Positions 1-8,029 of a stretch of DNA of 23,729 bases are shown in pieces (position 1 is the stretch's first letter; each line of letters begins with the position of its first letter). The position numbers and the translations under genes are program-made. Under the pieces are notes generated by a model. That model saw nothing but the letters and a program-made list of their open reading frames with translations. It had not been told where the DNA came from and ran no database searches. Origin of the DNA: a virus; the IMG/VR virus record IMGVR_UViG_3300037137_002295, positions 1-23,729 of that record; one strand, 5' to 3'.

Positions 1-2
1 TT

Positions 3-1565
3 CTCGGTGGGGTACGTGGGAACGGGTCCCCTGTTGCCCTCCCCACAGACTTCGACGGGAATCTGATTCCCGGACCGGGAGACGACTTCTTCGAGCACAT
101 CATCTATATCCCCACATCGATCGCCGCGGGAGTGGTGTTGACGACCAAGACGTACTACATCGAACTCTATAGCAGTTATCGGCGGGAGACCCGGGTCTTC
201 CAGAGTTATCTCAACACGGCGGGGGCAGGAATCGTCATTACGAACCTCCCCGCCCTCCCGTCCAGCACCCCGCCGCAGTCCGGCTACAACCTAATCCTGC
301 AGGTCCTCACCAGCGGTCCGCCAACGATCCTGGGCGAGCTGGATTTCGGATTCGACACGGTGATGGTCGTCCTCCCGATCACGGGGCAGCGGACGATTCT
401 CTTCCCGTACGAACCCGAGACGCCGATCATCGAACACCTGAGCTTCCTTACCGACGTCCGGCTGCGGCGCGACGGCACGGAGCAGCGGTCCTCCCTCCGC
501 GCCTTCCCTCGGCAGATGTTCGAGGCGAACTACCTCCTGGACGGCGTGGAGCGGCAGGCATTCCAGGCAAACATCTTCGACGGACAGAATAACCCGCTGG
601 GAATGCCGGTCTGGTTCGAGTCGACAGTCACGACGGCGGCCGTCACGGCCGGCGATTTCACGATCGCAGTAGAGAGCACCGCCTACACCGACCTCCGGTC
701 CGGATCCCTGATGGTGGCCTACACCGACTACCAGACCTTCGAGGTCCTCTCCGTCGACTCCTACGACGCGACCCATGTCACGTTCACCAGCGCCTTCCTG
801 GGATCCTTCCCCGCCGGGACGCGGATCATGCCGGTCCGCATGGCCTATGCCGACGCCAGCATCAAGGCCGGGAAGCGGCTGCGCGCTGTCGAAAACTGGA
901 ACGTCCTCTTCTCTATCTACGACAACACTGTGGACCTGTCCAGTACGGCCGCCTTCTCCTCCTTCAATACCAAGGTCCTCCTGGACGATCCGAACATGGT
1001 CGCCGGAGACACTCTCCAGGAGTCGCTGGAGAACCTGCTCAGAAATATCGACAATGAGACGGGGACCTTCCAGATCACGAGCGACTGGACGGCGGCTCGC
1101 CCCGGGGCGGTTAAGCGGTTCAGTACCCGGACGCGGCAACACCTCTGGGAAGTCCGACAGCTCCTTCACGCGCTGCGCGGGCGTGCGATCAGCTTCTACT
1201 TGCCGACCTTCTTCCCCGACCTCACCGTGACGAGTAATATCCAGACGGCCTCTGCGGTTCTGACCATCACGAACATCGGATATACGAAGTATATTCGAAA
1301 CCGCCAGCCGCTCAACGTCGTCCGGATCACCTTCACCGATGGGACCAGTATCATTCGGACTGTCCTGTCGAGTGCCGAGATTAGTGCAATCGAAGAGCAA
1401 CTCACGATGACCGCCCCCTTCGGCGTCAACAAGACTGTCGCACAGGTATCCAGGGTGGATTTCATTACGAAGGTGCGGATGGACTCCGACGAGGTCACGA
1501 TCCACCACCTCAGCGCCTTGGGTGACGCCGTGGTTGAGATTCCCGTCAAGACCGTCCTGGAGTAG
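3..1565 (+). CDS. Phage tail structural protein, 5' end cut by window edge
   Basis: The frame is open from the first full codon of the window to the stop at 1565, so the true start lies upstream. A GTG at 132 is available but sits inside coherent protein sequence and is probably internal. About 520 residues are visible. They include beta-rich stretches and a conserved-looking block, LTDVRLRRDGTEQRSSLRAFPRQ, around 4 residues after PIIEH. I recognise this type of protein as the one commonly found just before the DUF2163/BR0599 gene in siphovirus tail modules, so it is probably a distal tail or tail-tube-associated structural protein. The next gene starts 5 bases after the stop, which suggests one late operon. 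The exact role is inferred from position. No enzymatic motif is seen. Confidence 0.75.
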   Translation, partial: LGGVRGNGSPVALPTDFDGNLIPGPGDDFFEHIIYIPTSIAAGVVLTTKTYYIELYSSYRRETRVFQSYLNTAGAGIVITNLPALPSSTPPQSGYNLILQVLTSGPPTILGELDFGFDTVMVVLPITGQRTILFPYEPETPIIEHLSFLTDVRLRRDGTEQRSSLRAFPRQMFEANYLLDGVERQAFQANIFDGQNNPLGMPVWFESTVTTAAVTAGDFTIAVESTAYTDLRSGSLMVAYTDYQTFEVLSVDSYDATHVTFTSAFLGSFPAGTRIMPVRMAYADASIKAGKRLRAVENWNVLFSIYDNTVDLSSTAAFSSFNTKVLLDDPNMVAGDTLQESLENLLRNIDNETGTFQITSDWTAARPGAVKRFSTRTRQHLWEVRQLLHALRGRAISFYLPTFFPDLTVTSNIQTASAVLTITNIGYTKYIRNRQPLNVVRITFTDGTSIIRTVLSSAEISAIEEQLTMTAPFGVNKTVAQVSRVDFITKVRMDSDEVTIHHLSALGDAVVEIPVKTVLE

Positions 1566-1569
1566 ACAC

Positions 1570-2385
1570 ATGACCTTCGCCGCCTACGAGACCAGCGCCG
1601 AGTCAGGACAGCCGATCGAGTTATATGAATTCCTCTTCGGGTCCACCTATTACCGATATACCTCGAACTCGATCGACGTCGTGATCGCAGGCGCCACGTT
1701 CACGGCCACACCGATCAGCCGCAATAACCTGATGGCGTCGAAGGACGACAAACAGGGGGACCGCCTTCAGGTCACGGTCCCGGGGAACAACCTGCTCATC
1801 CAGAACTACACCAACATCGTGCCCGGCAAACGGACGACGTTGACTCTCTATCAGATGCATCGCAACGATCCGGCCCTGGAGACCATTATCGCCTTCAAGG
1901 GGCAGGTGCAGTCCGTGAAATTCAACGACAACTACTCCTCGGCCCAGATGGAAATCCTGCCGATCACTGCTGCGCAGGTGCGCCTGATCCCGCGGGAGAC
2001 GTACCAGAACCTGTGCAACCACATGCTCTATGACGGCCGGTGCCAGGTCCCCGAGCTGAGTGCCACTTGGAGGAAGACGTTGACGGTGTTGACAGTTGTC
2101 AACACCGTCCTCACCGTTCCTGGCGCCGGGGCGTGCGGATCTGACTTCTTCGTGGGCGGGTACGTCCTCTTCCAGGGCGACTATCGCCTCGTGGCGGCGC
2201 AGGACACGGACGATCTGACGCTGCTCGTGCCATTCTCCGTCTCGCCAGTTGGGCAGATCGTGATAGTTCAGGCCGGCTGCAAGCACCGCCTGATTGCGGA
2301 CTGCCAGACCAAGTTCTCCAACGTCGCCAACTTCGGTGGATTCCCTTTCGTTCCTCTCAAGAATCCTTTTAACACTGGAATCTGA
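1570..2385 (+). CDS. Tail hub/baseplate protein, BR0599/DUF2163 family
   Basis: This 271-residue protein is expected to form part of the hub at the distal end of the tail, between the tail tube and the tip protein. The C-terminus is diagnostic: GCKHRLIADCQTKFSNVANF followed by GGFPFVPLKNPF matches the Cys/Asn-Phe-rich ending of the BR0599 family (DUF2163, related to gp13 of the Rhodobacter gene transfer agent). Another Cys pair occurs in CNHMLYDGRC near residues 165-174. The ATG at 1570 was chosen because it follows the TAG of the upstream gene by 4 bases and begins the conserved N-terminal region; GGAG at 1558-1561 may serve as ribosome binding site. The next gene begins 2 bases after the stop. 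Family assignment is confident; the structural role is known from family members. Confidence 0.85.
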   Translation: MTFAAYETSAESGQPIELYEFLFGSTYYRYTSNSIDVVIAGATFTATPISRNNLMASKDDKQGDRLQVTVPGNNLLIQNYTNIVPGKRTTLTLYQMHRNDPALETIIAFKGQVQSVKFNDNYSSAQMEILPITAAQVRLIPRETYQNLCNHMLYDGRCQVPELSATWRKTLTVLTVVNTVLTVPGAGACGSDFFVGGYVLFQGDYRLVAAQDTDDLTLLVPFSVSPVGQIVIVQAGCKHRLIADCQTKFSNVANFGGFPFVPLKNPFNTGI

Positions 2386-2387
2386 CC

Positions 2388-5303
2388 ATGACCTATGCAC
2401 CCATCCTGGCCGTCATGGGCTGGGACGACGCCCTGATCTTCACGGCCATCTCTCTCGCCATGGCCGCCACCTGCATGGTCCTGTCGGAGTTCCTCCGGCC
2501 GAAGATCGGAGTGGAGAATGCTCGCCCCGCCTCCTTGGGCGACTTCTCGTTTCCCACCGCAGAGCAGGGGCGCGTCATCCCGATTCTCTGGGGCACCGTG
2601 AAGATCGCCGGGCCGAACCTCGTCTGGTACGGAGACTTCCACCAGGAGGCGATGTCGAAGAAGGTAAAGACGGGCCTGTGGTCCTCGGAGACCATGGTCC
2701 TTGGGTACCACTACTTCCTGGGACTCCAGATGGCGCTCTGCCGTGGGCCAGTGGACAACCTGCGCCGAATCTGGATCAACGACAAAGTGCTGTGGGGTCC
2801 CTTCCCGGGTCCCTATGCCGACGGTCCGATCCTCATCGCCGACGACAAACTGTTCGGCGGCGACAAGTTCGGCTCGGGAGGGATGCATGGGACAGGGTAC
2901 ATCTACTCTGGCTCCGCGGGGCAGACGCTCGACGCCATGGACTACATCTACAACTTCCAGAGCCCCTTGCCGAACTACCGAGGCACCTGCTTCGTCACCT
3001 ATCACGGGTGGGTCGGCAACACCACCCAGGTCGCCCCCTGGGCGTTCGAACTCAGTCGATTCCCCAACGGTCTCGCAATCACCGGCGGCAAGCACATCGT
3101 CAACACCTACGACCTGAATCCCATTGCAGCCCTCTACGAGATCCTCACGGACACGGACTGGGGATTCGGGTTCGACCCGTCCCTGGTTGACCTCGTCAAC
3201 TTCCGGACCGCGGCGGACACTCTCCATACGGAAGGGAATGGGATGTCGCTCATGCTCGACACCCCCAAGGAGGCCAGCGATATTCTGGGGGAGATCCAGA
3301 GGCAGATGGACGGAACCCTCTACCTCGACCACATCACCGGGCAGTTCAAGATCTCCCTTGCCCGGGGCGGGTACAACATCAACACCGTCCCGCAGATCGG
3401 CTCCACGAACATCATGGAGATCTCCAACTTCTCCCGCGGGACGTGGGACGAGACGATCAACCAGGTGCGCATCGCCTTCTCTTCCCGAGCCCTGGACTAC
3501 CAGGAGACCTTCGCCCAGGCGGCAGACCTGGCGAACCAGCGGATCCAGCTCGGGGCTCTCATCTCGACCCAGCTCACCTACCCCGGCGTGAAGAACGAGA
3601 CCCTGGCGGCGAACATTGCGTCCCGTCAGCTCCGGTATCTGTCGACGCCGCTCGCCGCGGCCACGATCGTCGTGGACCGCAGCATGTGGCAACTCAAGCC
3701 TGGGGACGTGGTTGCCTGGACCGACGCCGGCCTGGGGTTCTCGAAGATGCCCATGCGCGTCGGCCGGGTGGACTTCGGGAAGATGAACGACGGCCGGATC
3801 TCGCTGTCCCTGACGCAGGACATCTTCCAGTTCGCGCAGCCGTTCGATGGAGAGAACGGTTCCACGAGTTGGGTGCCCCCGACGCAGGGAGTCACGGCGT
3901 TCCCTCCGACGCAGCAAGTGATCGAGGAGGCGCCCTACGCCCTGACGCGGCGCGACGTGGATTATCCAGGGGTGGTGGACCGCCTCTTCACGGCCGGCCG
4001 CTCCCAAGGCAGCGGAGAGACGGATTACAAGATCTACCAGCGCAACGCCGCCGGCGCTCCCGCCGGGAGCTGGATCGATTCCGGAGAGGTCTTCTCCTTC
4101 ATGCTTGCCGGTGCATTGCGTTCGGCGCTTCACGACGAAGATGCTAACCCCACGACGACTTTCGATGTCGATGCTACCCCGGATACCGTGGACGATATCA
4201 TCGCGGCATTCACGCCGGACCCCACCGCCTCCGACATGGGCCAGAACCTGGTCAACCTGGTCCTCTGCGGCACGGAGTTCATGCTGGTCAAGACGGTGGT
4301 CAACCACACCTCCTACGTCTCCTTCCAGACCGTCTACCGGGGAGTCCTGGACACCGTGCCACAGGAGCACGCCATCGCGGCTCCGATCTACCTCGTCTGC
4401 GCCGGGGCGGGACTGTCGGACGTGGCGATCCCCCGGGGGTACAACGTCCAGGGGCAGATTCGACCAAAGAGTCGGGACAATGAGGTCACGTCGGTCCAGG
4501 CCACCACGGTCGCCCTGACCATGCTCGACCGCGTCCGGTGCCCCTACCCGCCGGTTGAGATGTACCTGAATGCCGTCCGGTACCAGGCGTCGGTCAACCT
4601 CGACACGATGAAGGCCGGCGGGACGACCGATGACGACCGCGGCGTTGTGGTGACGTTCCGCCGTCGCGACTACCGGACCTATGACGAGGTGCAGGGACTC
4701 GGCGCCGACGCCTCGACTTTCGCCGCGGACTTCCCGGCCGCCAACACGACGGAGTATTCGGCGTCGATCATCAAGGATCCCTTGGGGTCTCCGTCTCTAA
4801 TCGAGGCGTCGTCCTATGCTAACGTGACGTCGGTCTTCTTCTCTCGGACGAAGATCCTGGGGGCGAATCTGGGCGCCATGCCCACCATCCTGCGCTCGGA
4901 AGTATCGTCCCAGCACACGCTCCAGAGCGAGGTCTTCACCTCCCTCCAGGCGCTGGGATACACGTTCGCCATCGCCGCCTCGGAGCTGGACAACGACCAG
5001 AACATGGGTGTCCTCGCCCAGAATCAGGTCGGAGTGGGTTACACAGCGCCCGTCAACGGCACCTACGCCTTCTCTGTGGGACCTGTCATGGGAGTCGGGG
5101 CGGCAATCGAGGCCCGCCTCAACGGCGGAGGATGGGTTGCCATCATCACCGCCGGCAACCGCACGGGAAACCTCGCCGGGGTGATTGCGGCCGATACCAT
5201 CGAGGTTCGCTCGACGCAGGCTACAACGGGGGCGTCGGAAACCTTCCTTCGTGTTGATGCCCCAGGGAATACTGTCGACGCATACGCGGTGATTCTCCTC
5301 TGA
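2388..5303 (+). CDS. Tail tip / central hub protein (J-like, Phage-tail_3 type)
   Basis: This 971-residue protein is the probable tip attachment protein, which would contact the host surface and continue the tail channel. A hydrophobic segment lies at about residues 12-34. A conserved central region at about 290-480 (DTPKEASDILGEIQRQMDGT, then the LKPGDVVAWTD block and the LTQDIF ending) resembles the Phage-tail_3 / J-protein hub domain. The C-terminal third is more repetitive and glycine/threonine-rich (the last 100 residues include GVGAAIEARLNGGGWVAIIT), as expected for receptor-proximal domains. It follows the BR0599-type hub gene immediately, which is the usual order in siphovirus tails. 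The stop at 5301-5303 is followed by a conserved 22-nt motif that probably starts a new transcript. Function is inferred from order and family resemblance. Confidence 0.8.
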   Translation: MTYAPILAVMGWDDALIFTAISLAMAATCMVLSEFLRPKIGVENARPASLGDFSFPTAEQGRVIPILWGTVKIAGPNLVWYGDFHQEAMSKKVKTGLWSSETMVLGYHYFLGLQMALCRGPVDNLRRIWINDKVLWGPFPGPYADGPILIADDKLFGGDKFGSGGMHGTGYIYSGSAGQTLDAMDYIYNFQSPLPNYRGTCFVTYHGWVGNTTQVAPWAFELSRFPNGLAITGGKHIVNTYDLNPIAALYEILTDTDWGFGFDPSLVDLVNFRTAADTLHTEGNGMSLMLDTPKEASDILGEIQRQMDGTLYLDHITGQFKISLARGGYNINTVPQIGSTNIMEISNFSRGTWDETINQVRIAFSSRALDYQETFAQAADLANQRIQLGALISTQLTYPGVKNETLAANIASRQLRYLSTPLAAATIVVDRSMWQLKPGDVVAWTDAGLGFSKMPMRVGRVDFGKMNDGRISLSLTQDIFQFAQPFDGENGSTSWVPPTQGVTAFPPTQQVIEEAPYALTRRDVDYPGVVDRLFTAGRSQGSGETDYKIYQRNAAGAPAGSWIDSGEVFSFMLAGALRSALHDEDANPTTTFDVDATPDTVDDIIAAFTPDPTASDMGQNLVNLVLCGTEFMLVKTVVNHTSYVSFQTVYRGVLDTVPQEHAIAAPIYLVCAGAGLSDVAIPRGYNVQGQIRPKSRDNEVTSVQATTVALTMLDRVRCPYPPVEMYLNAVRYQASVNLDTMKAGGTTDDDRGVVVTFRRRDYRTYDEVQGLGADASTFAADFPAANTTEYSASIIKDPLGSPSLIEASSYANVTSVFFSRTKILGANLGAMPTILRSEVSSQHTLQSEVFTSLQALGYTFAIAASELDNDQNMGVLAQNQVGVGYTAPVNGTYAFSVGPVMGVGAAIEARLNGGGWVAIITAGNRTGNLAGVIAADTIEVRSTQATTGASETFLRVDAPGNTVDAYAVILL

Positions 5304-5312
5304 AAATTGGGG

Positions 5313-5334
5313 TCATGAGTGGGTGGTATATTAG
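5313..5334 (+). promoter_or_regulatory. Copy A of a 22-nt conserved motif, probable extended -10 promoter
   Basis: TCATGA, then four bases, then GTGGTATATTAG. The same 22-nt pattern recurs at 5561 and 19052, with 16 invariant positions among the three. The TGG-TATATT part (5324-5332) matches an extended -10 element (TGn-TATAAT). No conserved -35 is seen. If transcription starts about 6-8 bases after the hexamer, the message of the 5343 gene would be nearly leaderless. Confidence 0.55.
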
Positions 5335-5342
5335 AAAAAGTC

Positions 5343-5555
5343 ATGGAAACCTGCCCGATCAATCCCGACTGTGCAGCGCGCCTCGCTCGCTTGGAGGAAC
5401 GCAGCAAGACGACTGCAAAGACTCTCGATCGCGTCGAAGGGAAAGTTGATCTCTTGAAGGACAGCGTCTGGGGCGTGAAACTTCGCGTAGCTGTAATTGC
5501 CGCCATGTCCGGTGGTACTGTCGCCGGTCTCCTCAAGATCTTCCACTTCACCTGA
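5343..5555 (+). CDS. Small coiled-coil plus membrane-segment protein, XhlA/holin-accessory-like
   Basis: This 70-residue protein has an N-terminal CPINPDC motif, a heptad-like stretch (ARLARLEERSKTTAKTLDRV, continuing through GKVDLLKDSV) and one C-terminal hydrophobic segment (LRVAVIAAMSGGTVAGLLKI). This layout resembles XhlA-type and other small phage lysis-associated or tail-anchored membrane proteins, and its position just after the tail tip gene fits a lysis-module location. I prefer the ATG at 5343 over an in-frame GTG at 5319 because the GTG lies inside the 22-nt promoter-like motif. Only a weak AAAAAG lies before the ATG. No endolysin is seen beside it, so lysis function is a guess; a membrane-tethered accessory role is equally possible. 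Confidence 0.6.
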   Translation: METCPINPDCAARLARLEERSKTTAKTLDRVEGKVDLLKDSVWGVKLRVAVIAAMSGGTVAGLLKIFHFT

Positions 5556-5560
5556 TCAAG

Positions 5561-5582
5561 TCATGAGGGGGTGGTAGAGTAG
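5561..5582 (+). promoter_or_regulatory. Copy B of the 22-nt conserved motif, probable promoter
   Basis: TCATGA, four G residues, then GTGGTAGAGTAG. It begins 6 bases after the stop of the 5343 gene and ends 27 bases before the GTG of the metallophosphoesterase gene. AAGGAAA at 5597-5603 gives that gene a ribosome binding site after a plausible transcript start near 5588. The 16 shared positions with copies A and C make a functional role likely. Confidence 0.6.
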
Positions 5583-5609
5583 TCCTCGGCAGTAACAAGG
5601 AAATTTGAA

Positions 5610-6791
5610 GTGTCCAAGAAGCCGTCTCGAATTGTCAATAAGCTGCTCCAGGAGCACAAGGCGAAGTTCGCTGCGGCACGGGAACGGGGAGTCCCGTTCT
5701 CCGAGACTCTTGGTGAGGACCGTTTGGACTTCACCGCCCAGGACTGCATCGACCTACTCCGCGGCGTAGCGGAAGCGCTACCGGAGCAGGTCATCTCCAG
5801 GAACTTCTTCCGCGTCCATTCCGGTGTGACGGAACGTACCTGGAATAGGTACTTCGGCTCCTTCCGCGAGTACAAGCGCCAGGCGAACATCATCACCAGC
5901 CGGCAGGTGCAGAAGCTCGAGCTGGAGATCGCGAAGCACGCCTCGGTCGACCATTACCGAAAGATGCGGAAGGAGCTGGAGGCGTGGGCAGGGAAGTATC
6001 TGCGGCCGTCGTCTGGTCGGTTCCAGACGATTCTGGTCGGCGCAGATTTTCATGATCGCGAATGTGATCCATTTGCGCTGAAAATCTTCATTGAGACCGC
6101 GGCGCGTGCGCAGCCCGAGACGATTGTCCTGGGCGGGGACATCTTCGATCTGCCGGAGATGGGGAAGTACACCACCGATCCACGGGCATGGGATGTCGTG
6201 GGGCGGATACGTTTCGTTCACAACGAGATCCTTGCTCCTCTCCGAGCCGTCTGCCCAAAGGCACAGATAGATCTGATCGAAGGTAACCACGAAGCTCGGA
6301 TTATTCGCCACCTGGCGGACAAGACCCCCTCGATGCTGGTCATCCTCGCCGACCTCATGGACATGAAGATCGAAGATCTCCTGGGGCTCAAGAAGTACCA
6401 AGTCAACTACGTCGCCAAGGCGGACCTCGCCTCGTGGACGAAGGGAGACCAACTCAAGGAGATCAAGCGGAACTTCAAGGTCTACCACGATTGTTTTCTG
6501 GTCCATCACTTCACGGACCAGGGCAAGGCGAAGCAGATGCCGGGTGTCTCCGGCCACAGCCACAAGCATCTCTCATGGAGTTATGAGAGCCCTACCTTTG
6601 GATCTTATGAATTCCACCAGATGGGGGCCATGCACATTCGAGACGCGACCTACACTGACGGAGAGAAGTGGTCAAATGGATTTGCACTGGCTCACATCGA
6701 CACGGTGAAGAAGCGCGCCGTGATCGATTACGTTCCTGTTGGTGAAACAATGGCGTGTGTGGGCGGCAAATTCTATTTTAGGGAAGCATGA
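5610..6791 (+). CDS. Metallophosphoesterase with N-terminal helical extension
   Basis: This 393-residue protein contains all calcineurin-like phosphoesterase motifs: GADFHD (D146, H148), GGDIFD (D177), EGNHE (N226, H227), a VHH site (H299/H300) and GHSHKH (H316, H318). These residues bind two metal ions in the family, which hydrolyses phosphomono- or phosphodiester bonds in nucleotides, DNA or RNA. About 140 residues precede the catalytic domain, rich in basic and helical sequence; VTERTWNRYFGSFREYKRQA at about 73-92 looks like a DNA-binding segment. That would fit a nuclease or DNA-end-processing role, but this is inference. The start is GTG at 5610, with AAGGAAA upstream. Copy B of the 22-nt motif lies just upstream. 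An HNH endonuclease remnant follows almost directly. Confidence 0.85.
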   Translation: MSKKPSRIVNKLLQEHKAKFAAARERGVPFSETLGEDRLDFTAQDCIDLLRGVAEALPEQVISRNFFRVHSGVTERTWNRYFGSFREYKRQANIITSRQVQKLELEIAKHASVDHYRKMRKELEAWAGKYLRPSSGRFQTILVGADFHDRECDPFALKIFIETAARAQPETIVLGGDIFDLPEMGKYTTDPRAWDVVGRIRFVHNEILAPLRAVCPKAQIDLIEGNHEARIIRHLADKTPSMLVILADLMDMKIEDLLGLKKYQVNYVAKADLASWTKGDQLKEIKRNFKVYHDCFLVHHFTDQGKAKQMPGVSGHSHKHLSWSYESPTFGSYEFHQMGAMHIRDATYTDGEKWSNGFALAHIDTVKKRAVIDYVPVGETMACVGGKFYFREA

Positions 6792-6795
6792 CTAA

Positions 6796-7029
6796 CTTGC
6801 AAGAGGAGAACGGCATGGAACGCACACCCATCCAGAGAGTAGAGCACGGGGCGAATGTGGCGGCAATACAAGATTGACAGCCGACAAGGTGCGTGGAATA
6901 CGTAGAGCGTCCTCTGCCGGAGTCCTGTCGCAGAGAGCAATTTCGTCCCTCTATGGAATCAGTGAGCAGACAGTCTGCGATATTCTCCACGACCGCAGTT
7001 GGTCCTGGTTAGACAAGGAGCAGGAATGA
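6796..7029 (+). pseudogene. Remnant of an HNH homing-type endonuclease (C-terminal half only)
   Basis: The frame is open from 6796 (after TAA at 6793) to TGA at 7027. It encodes about 77 residues with no ATG. The translation begins LARGERHGTHTHPESRARGE, continues GNTRLTADKV, and ends with a helix-turn-helix pattern, LSQRAISSLYGISEQTVCDI followed by LHDRSWSWL. Repeated GE-x-(N/H)G blocks followed by a resolvase-like HTH are typical of the C-terminus of phage HNH homing endonucleases, including the intact one at 17439. The HNH nuclease half is missing, so this looks like a decayed gene. TTG (6874) or GTG (6889) could still start a short HTH peptide. Its TGA overlaps the ATG of the next gene as ATGA, so any translation could be coupled to it. 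Confidence 0.6.
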
Positions 7030-7481
7030 AGATCGGCGACACCGTATACCTGTGCGGACCCATGACCGGATGGGAATACGATGATTGTAACGACTGGCGC
7101 ATTGACGCCAAGAAGCGCCTCGAAGCCTCCGGATACTTCGTCATCAGTCCTCTCCGGGGTAAGGACTATCTACAAGGACATGGTCCGCTCGTCGAGACTA
7201 ATCAGCAGGGACCCTATTCCACGAATCCGGCCATTAAGCGCCGCGACAAGTGGGACGTGGAACGGTGCGACATTATTCTTGCCAACCTAACTGGGGCCAA
7301 GAAAGCCAGCATTGGGTCCTGCTATGAAATGGCATGGGGCGAGGAATTCAACAAATTCGTCCTGGTAGCCCTGGACGAGGACAATCCCCACAACCACGCA
7401 TTTGTCCTCGAATGTGCAAGCCTGGTTCTTCCGACGTATGAGGAGTGTCTTCAGTATCTCCTCAACGTGGCAAACGCGTAA
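7026..7481 (+). CDS. Nucleoside 2-deoxyribosyltransferase-like protein (DUF4406-like)
   Basis: This 151-residue protein starts at ATG 7026 with a good ribosome binding site, AAGGAG (7015-7020). It shows the family signature: YLCGPMTG at residues 8-15, DWR shortly after, CDIILANL and SIGSCYEMAWG. The Glu in the last motif corresponds to the nucleophile position of nucleoside 2-deoxyribosyltransferases, which move deoxyribose between bases. Phage members often have unknown substrates and are labelled DUF4406. An earlier in-frame GTG at 6999 lacks an SD and was rejected. The gene lies between two endonuclease remnants and upstream of the replication genes, which fits a role in nucleotide supply or modification. 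Catalysis is a family-based expectation only. Confidence 0.75.
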   Translation: MKIGDTVYLCGPMTGWEYDDCNDWRIDAKKRLEASGYFVISPLRGKDYLQGHGPLVETNQQGPYSTNPAIKRRDKWDVERCDIILANLTGAKKASIGSCYEMAWGEEFNKFVLVALDEDNPHNHAFVLECASLVLPTYEECLQYLLNVANA

Positions 7482-7493
7482 GGAGGTTGTGTA

Positions 7494-7808
7494 ATGGCCG
7501 GTAGTCCCCCGATAATCAAACTCGAAGCCTGGCCGCTCAAAATCGCCGTCTGGGAAAACACGATCACACCGGCAAACGGCAAGTCGTTCAAAACGTACTC
7601 CGTCAAGTTGGTCCGCGTCTACATGGACAAGAAGACGAACAAGTGGGAGGAGACGACGGGCCTCTCGGACAAGGATCTCCTGGGCGCCGCGGCGCTCCTC
7701 ACGGAGGTCTGGCGCACGATCAGCGTGAAGGAGGGGAAAACCTCTGCCGCTGCGGCGCAGCCCGAGTCGTACTCCCCGTCTCGTGACGAAGGCGATCATC
7801 CATTCTGA
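7494..7808 (+). CDS. Small conserved protein with SSB-like acidic tail, possible nucleic-acid binder
   Basis: This 104-residue protein is preceded by an excellent AAGGAGG (7481-7487). Residues 15-75 form a beta-rich domain (LKIAVWEN, then FKTYSVKLVRVYMDK, then KWEETTGLSDKDLLGAAALL). It resembles a widespread small phage and bacterial hypothetical family. The linker is Ala/Ser/Pro-rich and the protein ends DEGDHPF. That acidic tip with a final Pro-Phe resembles the C-terminal tip of bacterial SSB (DDDIPF), which recruits partner proteins. Together with its position directly before the helicase genes, this suggests a single-strand-binding or replication accessory role. This is inference; no family with a proven function was recognised. 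Confidence 0.6.
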   Translation: MAGSPPIIKLEAWPLKIAVWENTITPANGKSFKTYSVKLVRVYMDKKTNKWEETTGLSDKDLLGAAALLTEVWRTISVKEGKTSAAAAQPESYSPSRDEGDHPF

Positions 7809-7816
7809 CGATTAAC

Positions 7817-7882
7817 AGGACCCACCTCGACTGATCACACTACACCACTCAGTTGTTGAAGGGATTTCAGCGGGTGGGTCCT
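7817..7882 (+). repeat. 66-nt structured element closed by a 10-bp inverted repeat
   Basis: AGGACCCACC at 7817-7826 is the exact reverse complement of GGTGGGTCCT at 7873-7882. A smaller inner stem, ACTGA/TCAGT (7830-7834 and 7849-7853), fits inside. TTATTCTCTT follows. It could be a terminator or attenuator after the 7494 gene, or a footprint left by the loss of the 5' part of the endonuclease VII gene. The 46-nt loop is long for an ordinary intrinsic terminator. Confidence 0.4.
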
Positions 7883-8029
7883 TTATTCTCTTACAGAGTG
7901 GATCACGTACATCAGACAGGAGTAGTTAGGGGCCTTCTCTGTCGTAAATGTAACGCCGCTCTTGGATTGTTTAAAGAATCTCCGGAAATTGTCAGTTCTG
8001 CTCTGCAATATCTAACTAAGCATGTTTAA
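7835..8029 (+). pseudogene. Remnant of recombination endonuclease VII (C-terminal part)
   Basis: The frame is open from 7835 (after TGA 7832) to TAA at 8027-8029. From 7898 it reads VDHVHQTGVVRGLLCRKCN, then AALGLFKESP and a helical end, SALQYLTKHV. This matches the endonuclease VII signature (VDHxHxTGxVRGLLCxxCNxxLG). Members are His-Me-finger nucleases that cut branched DNA or act in homing. The DH-x-H active-site strand, one CxxC and the following Asn are present, but the first zinc-binding CxxC and the N-terminal third are absent. There is no ATG start; TTG 7853 or GTG 7874/7898 would be needed. The stop overlaps the start of the SNF2 helicase gene by 8 bases, and that gene has no obvious SD, so a short product may survive for translational coupling. 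Confidence 0.6.

Noticed and set aside
3443-4147. A + strand frame of 234 codons inside the tail tip gene
   Set aside because: It is an alternative reading of the tip gene with Arg/Gly/Pro-rich composition and no SD.
2268-4370. A 700-codon open frame on the - strand
   Set aside because: It lies antisense to the hub and tip genes, is Arg/Val/Glu/Gly-rich without domain features, and is the expected codon mirror of a GC-rich gene. Long frames on the - strand at 291-1571 and 8265-9329 were rejected for the same reason.
6788-6877. A 29-codon gene starting ATG 6788 after the phosphoesterase
   Set aside because: The ATGA overlap is attractive, but the other frame over the same bases clearly carries the HNH C-terminal remnant, so this short frame is probably incidental.
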